Notes under the pieces: generated by a model
What the model was told of the DNA's origin: nothing
Seen by the model: only the letters and a program-made list of their open reading frames with translations
Databases searched by the model: none
NCBI GenBank assembly: GCA_050330975.1
Contig: JBHJHK010000211.1
Span: forward strand, 1-11,345
Length of the DNA stretch: 11,345 bases
Direction of reading: 5' to 3'
Origin: JBHJHK01 sp050330975
GTDB lineage: Bacteria > Pseudomonadota > Gammaproteobacteria > Competibacterales > Competibacteraceae
Translations under genes and position numbers: made by a program
Shown: piece after piece, positions 5,498 through 11,345 of the stretch
Layout: each line of letters opens with the position of its first letter
Position numbering within the stretch: the stretch's first letter is position 1

Positions 5498-7294
5498 ATG
5501 ATGAGAGTGACGATTTCGCTAGTCTGCGCTGTGACGACGATCGCGCTTACGCCGTTGAGCACAGAGGCCTCCACCGGCAATTTAACTAGATTAATTAAAG
5601 AAATAGAAAGCTATACCCCGGTGACCCACGAACGTCTAGTGGCCGCCGACCCCAGCGACTGGCTGCTGCCAAAGGGCAACTACGAAGGCTGGATGCATAG
5701 CGCGCTCGACCAAATCAACGTCGAGAACGTCAGTGAGCTTACCCCGGTCTGGACCTATTCCACCAACATCGACTCGGGTCATGAGGCCCCTGCCCAAGTC
5801 AATGATGGGGTGATGTTTATCACCACCCCCTATAACAATGTCATAGCCCTAGACGCCAAAACGGGACAGCTCCATTGGCGCTATGAGCACGACAACCCCG
5901 CCGATTTAAGCGTCATGCACAACACTAGCCGGGGTGTGGCGCTGTGGGGCGACCGGGTCTTTGCGGCTGGGCTCGACGGCACCTTGAATGCCCTAGACGC
6001 CAAAACCGGTGAACGGATCTGCCAAAACACCATTGGCGACTGGAGTATTGGTGCCTACATCACCTCGGCGCCAATGCCCATCGAGGGGAAAATCCTCGTG
6101 GGCCCCTCTGGGGGTGAGTTTGGGGTACGGGGCTTTCTCCAAGCCACCGATGCTGAAACCTGCGAGACCGCCTGGAAAACCTTCAGCGTTCCCGGCCCCG
6201 GCGAGCCGGGCCACGAGACCTGGCTTAAAGAGGGGAAACGGCCCGACGCCTGGAAATATGGCGGCGGCAGCATGTGGATGCCGGGCAACTACGACGCCGA
6301 ACGGCAGGTCATCTATTGGGGCGTCGGCAACGGCTCCCCCTGGCTTGGCGACCAGCGCCCCGGCGACAACCTTTACGTCGCCTCGGTGCTAGCGCTAGAG
6401 CCGGCCTCAGGGGCGATTAAGGGCCACTACCAGTACCACTGGAATGACTCCTGGGATTGGGCAGCGATGAACGCGCCTATGCTGCTGGATATTGAGCACG
6501 GTGGCGAGATGGTCAAGGGACTGGTGACCCCCCAGCGCAACGGCTATCTCTACTGGCTAGAGCGCCAAGCCGACGGCAAGATTGGCTACGTCGAGGGCAA
6601 ACCCTTCGTCTACCAAAACGCCTTTGAGAGCCTCGATCCCGAAACTGGACGTCCCACCTACAACTACGACCACGTGCCGGTGACCGGCAAGCGGGTGGAC
6701 TACTGTCCCAGCCTCTGGGGCGGGAAAAATTGGCCCTACGAAGCCTACAATCCCCAGACCGGGATGATTTATATCCCTGCCAACGACAACCTCTGCAACT
6801 CCTACATTGGCATTTGGCAGGATGATGTCGAGCCCGCCTCGGGTCAGTTCTGGGCGGCGATCGATATCCCCGATCTGGATGTCTACGTCAGAGATCACAG
6901 CGAAGGGGTCGGCCAGCTGCAGGCTTGGAATGTCAATACCCGCGAGAAGGTCTGGCAGCACGATTTTGGCAAGACCATGAACTGGGCTTCGGTGCTCTCC
7001 ACGGCGGGTGGTATCGTTTTTAACGCTGGGACCAACGACCGCAAACTGCGCGCTTTTGACGCCAAAACCGGTGAGGTGCTCTGGGAGTACCCGCTAAACT
7101 CCACCTCTATCGCTCCCCCGGTGAGCTACACCATTGACGGCAAGCAGTACATTGCCGTCGTGGCAGGCTACGGCGTCGACGCCCAGTGGACCAATGGGGT
7201 GCTGGCCTCTAAGGATCCCGATAACGAGTGGATCTCCGATGTGCCAGAGGGAGGGGTGGTCTGGGTCTTTGCCCTCCCTGAACAAGAGTCTTAG
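5498..7294 (+). CDS. Periplasmic PQQ-dependent alcohol dehydrogenase (methanol/ethanol family, calcium type)
   Basis: Quinoprotein of the eight-bladed propeller family that oxidises primary alcohols to aldehydes in the periplasm, passing electrons to a cytochrome c. The 598 residues carry a Sec signal (SLVCAVTTIALTPLSTEA, cleavage near residue 24), repeated tryptophan-docking segments such as ALDAKTGQLHW and AFDAKTGEVLW, and KNWPYEAYNP. Aligned by motif, the metal and catalytic residues are Glu207 (GGEFGVRG), Asn278 (GNGSPW) and Asp320 (SWDWA). The residue two after that Asp is Ala322, not Asp, which predicts calcium rather than lanthanide use. The vicinal Cys-Cys found over PQQ in MxaF/ExaA is Val139-Met140 here. 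There is no C-terminal heme domain. GGGAGGAG precedes ATG 5498 by 4 nt and ATG 5501 by 7 nt; either may start translation. The substrate is not determinable. Confidence 0.92.
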   Translation: MMRVTISLVCAVTTIALTPLSTEASTGNLTRLIKEIESYTPVTHERLVAADPSDWLLPKGNYEGWMHSALDQINVENVSELTPVWTYSTNIDSGHEAPAQVNDGVMFITTPYNNVIALDAKTGQLHWRYEHDNPADLSVMHNTSRGVALWGDRVFAAGLDGTLNALDAKTGERICQNTIGDWSIGAYITSAPMPIEGKILVGPSGGEFGVRGFLQATDAETCETAWKTFSVPGPGEPGHETWLKEGKRPDAWKYGGGSMWMPGNYDAERQVIYWGVGNGSPWLGDQRPGDNLYVASVLALEPASGAIKGHYQYHWNDSWDWAAMNAPMLLDIEHGGEMVKGLVTPQRNGYLYWLERQADGKIGYVEGKPFVYQNAFESLDPETGRPTYNYDHVPVTGKRVDYCPSLWGGKNWPYEAYNPQTGMIYIPANDNLCNSYIGIWQDDVEPASGQFWAAIDIPDLDVYVRDHSEGVGQLQAWNVNTREKVWQHDFGKTMNWASVLSTAGGIVFNAGTNDRKLRAFDAKTGEVLWEYPLNSTSIAPPVSYTIDGKQYIAVVAGYGVDAQWTNGVLASKDPDNEWISDVPEGGVVWVFALPEQES

Positions 7295-7320
7295 AGGTAG
7301 TCAGGCGACGATCGACAAAG

Positions 7321-7346
7321 GCCAGCTAGCCTTTGCGCTAGCTGGC
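7321..7346 (+). terminator. Strong hairpin between the PQQ and Rieske genes
   Basis: A perfect 10-bp stem, GCCAGCTAGC / GCTAGCTGGC, with loop CTTTGC, begins 26 bases after the PQQ gene stop. No T-run follows. It may terminate or process the transcript, lowering expression of the downstream genes relative to the dehydrogenase. Confidence 0.5.
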
Positions 7347-7426
7347 ACTCACACGGTGGGATCGCCGCCCCTTGACTGTATCCGCTTGCAATCAACAGCC
7401 CGCTTTACAGCCTAAGGTGATTTCCG

Positions 7427-8143
7427 ATGAAAACGCCTCGCAAGCTGCCACAGCCATTGCGTCGAGCTGCACGGCCAAATGATGAGACGAGACGAGATGA
7501 GTCGAACTGTCCCTGTTGCAGACGACGGCAAGCGATCGGCTACCTCGCCCTCATGCTCTCTGCTCTGCACACTGCAATCTCCCCCAAACGGGCGCTGGCA
7601 GCTCAATCGGCTGCCCCTTCTGCTGCCGAGGAGAGAAAACGCTCGCCGCAGGTTGGCGATGGCTTTACCTACTTTAGTAAAAGTCGACGGGGGGCGCCGC
7701 TGCGCGTAGAGGATTTAGAGCGGGGTGGTAAGCAGCTCTTGGTGGTTCCCGTCGCGCGAGAGACGGGGGTTGTACGAGATGGCTCGCGCTTTAATCAGAT
7801 ACTGCTGCAGCGTTTTGACATCGCCGAGCTAGACGCCGCTACGGCGGCCATCTCAGCGGCTGGCGTGGTGGCCTACTCCGCTATCTGCACCCACACTGGC
7901 TGTCCGGTGAGCGCTTGGGATAGAGATAGCCAAACCTACATGTGTCCCTGCCATCAGAGCCAGTTTAATCCGAAAAATCTCGGGGCCGTTACCCATGGAC
8001 CTGCCCCAAGACAACTTCCTGCGCTTCCCCTGAAAATCGAGGATGGCACTATTCTAGTGGCCGGGAATTTCACCAGTAGGGTGGGATTTGGCAACCAGCG
8101 CAACAGAAGAAGATCGACGGGGTTTGGTATACCGGGAAGATAG
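7427..8143 (+). CDS. Tat-exported Rieske 2Fe-2S protein
   Basis: Periplasmic or membrane-tethered electron carrier with a Rieske cluster. The 238 residues begin with a long basic N-region, then RRRQAIGYLALMLSAL and ALA-A, a plausible twin-arginine signal. The cluster boxes are CTHTGC (Cys154, His156, Cys159) and CPCH (Cys173, Cys175, His176). Cys154, His156, Cys173 and His176 would bind the cluster, and Cys159/Cys175 would form the bc1-type disulfide, suggesting a high-potential cluster. GPAPRQLPALPL follows as in bc1 Rieske proteins. No cytochrome b gene is nearby, so it is not part of a normal bc1 operon. Odd features are the CPCC motif (Cys28, 30, 31) just before the twin arginines and a basic C-terminal tail. 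AAGGTGAT precedes ATG 7427. Stops TAG TGA are tandem. It may carry electrons for its neighbours (inference). Confidence 0.9.
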   Translation: MKTPRKLPQPLRRAARPNDETRRDESNCPCCRRRQAIGYLALMLSALHTAISPKRALAAQSAAPSAAEERKRSPQVGDGFTYFSKSRRGAPLRVEDLERGGKQLLVVPVARETGVVRDGSRFNQILLQRFDIAELDAATAAISAAGVVAYSAICTHTGCPVSAWDRDSQTYMCPCHQSQFNPKNLGAVTHGPAPRQLPALPLKIEDGTILVAGNFTSRVGFGNQRNRRRSTGFGIPGR

Positions 8144-8176
8144 TGAGATCGTTCATTCACACCAGGAGATCAAGAC

Positions 8177-8632
8177 GTGACTCAAAACATCACTCATAGC
8201 TCCCCTCTACTCATTACTCTACTCGCCATCGGCGTTGCCATCGCACCGGCGCTTGCCAACGCAGCGGGTAAACCGATCACGGGGGTGGGCTGTCAGGGGG
8301 GCTTTTTTGTCAAAAACCCCAAAAACCAGATATTTTGGATTGGCGCAGAGCGCAACTATAAAACCAGCGTCTACCAATCTGGTCACCCGGTCATGGCCAT
8401 GGCCGAATGCGGGGATGGAGTGGTGACTATTTTCAATACCTCCCAAGGCGAGGCGCTACAGTACAGCGCCTACTTCAGTGCCGATTGCCGCAATCTCGGT
8501 CAAGCGACCGGCAACACCACGCTGCTCTACTCTGGCCCCTTGCCGGTGGTGAGGATATCCCCCCAAGAGTCTGGGGTTGAGCTAAAGCTCGCCGACGATA
8601 CCCTCCTCCACAGCGAAAGCTGCCGCAGATAG
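8177..8632 (+). CDS. Small secreted four-cysteine protein, function unknown
   Basis: I do not recognise this family. The 151-residue product starts at GTG 8177, with AGGAG 8 nt upstream. It has a clear Sec signal (PLLITLLAIGVAIAPALANA, cleavage near residue 29). The mature part, about 120 residues, looks beta-rich and contains exactly four cysteines, Cys39, Cys78, Cys104 and Cys149, spaced to allow two disulfides. Aromatic segments GGFFVKNPKNQIFWIG and LQYSAYFSADC stand out. There is no CxxCH, no lipobox and no further membrane segment. It lies 33 bases after the Rieske gene and 26 before the di-heme gene, on the same strand, so it is almost certainly cotranscribed. A role as a small binding or assembly partner of the redox proteins is a guess from position only. 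Confidence 0.8.
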   Translation: MTQNITHSSPLLITLLAIGVAIAPALANAAGKPITGVGCQGGFFVKNPKNQIFWIGAERNYKTSVYQSGHPVMAMAECGDGVVTIFNTSQGEALQYSAYFSADCRNLGQATGNTTLLYSGPLPVVRISPQESGVELKLADDTLLHSESCRR

Positions 8633-8658
8633 CCAGAGATAGAGACAGTTGACGAGCG

Positions 8659-11277
8659 ATGAGTGATGGCCGTTTCTCCCTTGGCGCTCACAGCGCCCCC
8701 CTAGCCGCTTTTTTACTCTGCTGCACAGCCTTTGGCGCTGCGCCAACGGCTGATGGGGATGAGCTTGCAGAAGAGCTTGCGCAGGTTGTTCAACGCGCCG
8801 GTTTTCTAGAGCCGTTAAACGCCATCGACGAGGCTCCCCCCTTGGCGTCAAGCTGGGTTCGCCTTGGGCGGGAGCTCTTCTTTAGCAAAACCCTGAGCGG
8901 CGGTGAAGATGTCGCCTGCGCTAGCTGTCACCATCCCCTGCTTGGTGGAGGAGATGGATTAGCGCTCCCGGTGGGAGAGAGCCCCCACAGAGCCGATCGG
9001 GTTGGCCCCGGCCGATGGCACAACTGGCTAGCCTCTGGCGACCCCAAAGCCCGGGGCGGTCCCAACGTCCCCCGGCACTCCCCCACCACCTTCAACGCTC
9101 AGCTCCTTCAGCGGAGTCTGCTGTTTGATGGACGGGTCTTTAGGCTCTACGGCGCTGCGGCAGAGCCGCTTCAACGGGCTATTCGGACACCGGATAGCAA
9201 CCTCTGGCAACCCGACCCAGCGGCGGGGGAGACGCTGCTGGGGGCCCAGGCGCGGTTTCCGGTGATCTCTCCCCAGGAGATGCGCGGCTTCCACTTTGCC
9301 AGGGGCCGTTCAAACGAGGAGGTGCGTCAAGCACTGCTCAAGCGCTTGCAGGAGCAGCCCAGTGACCACCGCCACAGCTGGCTTGCTCGGTTTCGCCAGG
9401 CGGCGGGCAACCCCAACGGCAGCGCCGCTGAACTCATCACCTTTGCCAACGTACAGCGCGCGCTAGCGGCCTATCAGGCTTCACAGCGCTTTATCGACAA
9501 CCGCTGGTACCGCTACCTACGGGGTGATCGGCAAAGCCTAACAGCCAGAGAGCAAACGGGTGCCCTACTGTTTTTCAAACGGCCTGCCGCAGGGGGGGCT
9601 GGCTGTGTGGTTTGCCACTCCCCGCCATTTTTTTCCGATGAGAAGTTTCACAACATCGCCATTCCCCAGGTGGGGCGCGGGATACAGCCCAACGGAGCCG
9701 ATTTTGGTCGCTACGAGGTGACCCGCAAGGAGGAGGATCGCTTTGGCTTTCGAACGCCTTCGCTCCTAAACGTAGCGGTCACGCCGCCCTACGGCCATAC
9801 CGGTGTTTTTGCCGATTTGCCCAGCGTTATTCACCACCATCTCGATCCCGAGCGGTCCATAAAGCAGTTCGATTTTGAATTTACTAACCACGGTCAGCTA
9901 AGACATGTTGCCCATCTATACCGAAACGCCCGGGCCAACACCGAGGTGGCCTTGCGGGATCTATTGCTAAAGCAGCAGTTGGGAACGAGTCTGCTGGCTA
10001 AAGATGTGGCGTTAACGACTGAGCAGATCGATGCCCTGGTTGCCTTTCTCAACGCCTTGACCGACCCCTGTACCACCGATCCCCGCTGCTTGGCCCCATG
10101 GCTCCCCAATGATGCAGAGCCACCCCCCGACCCAAATCGCCTGGTGGCGCACTTCACAACAGATCAGCCTCCACCTTTTGCTCCTCGTCGAGAGAAACAC
10201 TCCCCCATCCCTGGGGAGCGCGACCCCTACCAATCAACGCCGACCGCTGCAGCGGCTTTAGCCCCCGTAGAGATCGCGGTGGCTAGCAGCAGCGGCACAG
10301 AGGGCTGCAGCCACGGGATGCCGGGCGCTAATCGCGGCGGTTTTCAATTTGAGGAGCTCGCCGCTCGCGCCGGCATTGCGGGAAAACACCAGCTCTCCTG
10401 GCCGCTCTACCGCATTGAAAGCGCCCAGCGGGTGCTCTTTAGCGGCGGCATCGCGGCGGGGGATCTCAACGGCGACTGCTGGCCAGAGATCTATCTGCCC
10501 ACCGGCGATCTCCACCCCGATCGACTCTATGGCAATAACCGCGATGGTACCTTTAGGGATATCTCTACAGCGTGGGGAATCACCGAGAGGGAGTTCTCCA
10601 ACGGTGCGGCGCTGGTGGATCTCGATGGTGACCAGGACCTCGATCTCATCACCAGCAATATTCTCCACCCCAACAGACCCTCCATTATGGGCTTGGCCCT
10701 TGGTGGGGATACCCAGCAATACCCGACGGTCTATCGCAATGAGGAGCAGAGCCGCTTCACCCTCTGGAGAGATAGCGGCTTTGCCGCCACGCTAACTAGC
10801 TGGTCATTCGCCTTTGCCGACTACGATGCCGATGGCGACCTAGATGGGTTCTCCACCCACTGGCGGGGACCAGGACTAGGAGGGGGACAGCCCAACCACC
10901 TCTGGCAAAACCGCGGTTCAGGCTTTCTGCCCGTGGATGGGGAGGCAAATCTGTTGGCAATGGTGGGGAAGAGCGATTTCACCTTCACCGGCACCTTTGC
11001 CGATTACAATCTAGATGGCTTGCCAGATTTACTGATCACCGCCGATTTCGAGACCAGCCAAGTCTTCCGCAATCTCGGAGATGGGCGGTTTTTAGCGGTC
11101 ACCGCAGAGCATCAGATTAGAGATAAAAATGGCATGGGGGCGGCGGTCGCCGACTACGATAACGATGGGGATCTCGATTGGTTTGTCACTGGGGTATGGG
11201 ATCCCAATGGGATTGCCGAAGGCAACTGGGGAGTGATCGGTAACCGGCTCTACATCAATAGGGGAGGGAGCTTATAA
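8659..11277 (+). CDS. Di-heme peroxidase (MauG/CcpA family) fused to FG-GAP/VCBS beta-propeller; interrupted by in-frame TAA
   Basis: Exported two-part protein, 872 residues to the first stop. An N-terminal signal (LAAFLLCC...FGAA) precedes a di-heme peroxidase domain (about residues 40-470) with heme sites CASCH (Cys87, Cys90, His91) and CVVCH (Cys316, Cys319, His320). The TPPYGHTGVF segment (375-384) has Gly where CcpA-type enzymes have the distal Met. After a Pro-rich linker come FG-GAP/VCBS calcium-loop repeats: DLNGDCWPE, DLDGDQDLD, DYDADGDLD, DYNLDGLPD and DYDNDGDLD, 50-70 residues apart, as in CRTAC1-like propellers. Such di-heme domains reduce peroxide or oxidise partner proteins; the propeller may bind a partner or polysaccharide. 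TAA at 11275 follows NRLYINRGGSL, and the same frame resumes at once with matching sequence, so the natural protein is probably longer. The ribosome binding site is weak, suggesting coupling to upstream translation. Confidence 0.88.
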   Translation: MSDGRFSLGAHSAPLAAFLLCCTAFGAAPTADGDELAEELAQVVQRAGFLEPLNAIDEAPPLASSWVRLGRELFFSKTLSGGEDVACASCHHPLLGGGDGLALPVGESPHRADRVGPGRWHNWLASGDPKARGGPNVPRHSPTTFNAQLLQRSLLFDGRVFRLYGAAAEPLQRAIRTPDSNLWQPDPAAGETLLGAQARFPVISPQEMRGFHFARGRSNEEVRQALLKRLQEQPSDHRHSWLARFRQAAGNPNGSAAELITFANVQRALAAYQASQRFIDNRWYRYLRGDRQSLTAREQTGALLFFKRPAAGGAGCVVCHSPPFFSDEKFHNIAIPQVGRGIQPNGADFGRYEVTRKEEDRFGFRTPSLLNVAVTPPYGHTGVFADLPSVIHHHLDPERSIKQFDFEFTNHGQLRHVAHLYRNARANTEVALRDLLLKQQLGTSLLAKDVALTTEQIDALVAFLNALTDPCTTDPRCLAPWLPNDAEPPPDPNRLVAHFTTDQPPPFAPRREKHSPIPGERDPYQSTPTAAAALAPVEIAVASSSGTEGCSHGMPGANRGGFQFEELAARAGIAGKHQLSWPLYRIESAQRVLFSGGIAAGDLNGDCWPEIYLPTGDLHPDRLYGNNRDGTFRDISTAWGITEREFSNGAALVDLDGDQDLDLITSNILHPNRPSIMGLALGGDTQQYPTVYRNEEQSRFTLWRDSGFAATLTSWSFAFADYDADGDLDGFSTHWRGPGLGGGQPNHLWQNRGSGFLPVDGEANLLAMVGKSDFTFTGTFADYNLDGLPDLLITADFETSQVFRNLGDGRFLAVTAEHQIRDKNGMGAAVADYDNDGDLDWFVTGVWDPNGIAEGNWGVIGNRLYINRGGSL

Positions 11278-11345
11278 GACGTCACGGAATCCGCTGGCGT
11301 TGCCCTTGGTATTTGGGGCTGGGGGGCGTGTTTCGCCGACTTCAA
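11278..11345 (+). pseudogene. Continuation of the propeller domain after the in-frame TAA
   Basis: Directly after the TAA the same frame reads DVTESAGVAL, GIWGWGACFADF to the window edge. This is the expected next part of a CRTAC1-type propeller: after NRLY-NRG-GSF the family has DVTE-AGV, then WG-CFADFD as the next calcium loop. Changing one base (TAA to GAA) would restore SLEDVTESAGV. It is either the rest of a nonsense-interrupted gene, a sequencing error, or a readthrough product. The end lies outside the window. Confidence 0.7.

Noticed and set aside
5498..7294. Lanthanide-dependent (XoxF-type) dehydrogenase
   Set aside because: The position two residues after catalytic Asp320 is Ala, not the Asp diagnostic of lanthanide enzymes.

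Overview
This looks like a Gram-negative bacterial chromosome fragment of fairly high GC content that encodes mainly metal uptake and periplasmic redox enzymes. Sec and Tat export signals, a 2Fe-2S/molybdenum hydroxylase, a PQQ dehydrogenase and a di-heme cytochrome all point to an organism with a respiratory periplasm, most likely proteobacterial. Five of eight visible stop codons are TAG, CTAG is not avoided, and GCGATCGC occurs twice. These features are also seen in cyanobacteria, so the phylum is left open.

Layout. (1) 1-1478: the 3' part of a FecCD-type ABC permease and its ATPase, overlapping by GTGA. Both resemble the MolBC branch (molybdate/tungstate) at least as much as siderophore systems. 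(2) 1522-1875, minus strand: a small putative secreted protein of unknown function. (3) 2108-4856: a two-gene operon for a molybdenum hydroxylase of the isoquinoline 1-oxidoreductase / aldehyde dehydrogenase type, with a 2Fe-2S small subunit and a Tat-exported Moco large subunit. (4) 4857-5497: a gene-poor, repeat-rich spacer with hairpins, two tandem duplications, an AT-rich block and a run of overlapping CTAAA/TTTAG dyads just before the next gene. (5) 5498-11277 and beyond: a co-directional periplasmic redox cluster. It holds a PQQ-dependent alcohol dehydrogenase, a Tat-exported Rieske protein, a small four-cysteine secreted protein, and a large protein joining a di-heme peroxidase (MauG/CcpA family) to an FG-GAP/VCBS beta-propeller.

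How the genes may work together (inference). The PQQ enzyme would oxidise an alcohol in the periplasm, and the molybdenum enzyme could oxidise the resulting aldehyde or an N-heterocycle. The upstream transporter could supply molybdenum. The Rieske and di-heme proteins would pass electrons on, or the di-heme protein could act on a partner protein. Least usual are the Rieske/small-Cys/di-heme-propeller trio beside the PQQ enzyme, and the di-heme-propeller gene's in-frame TAA, after which clearly homologous coding sequence continues in the same frame.
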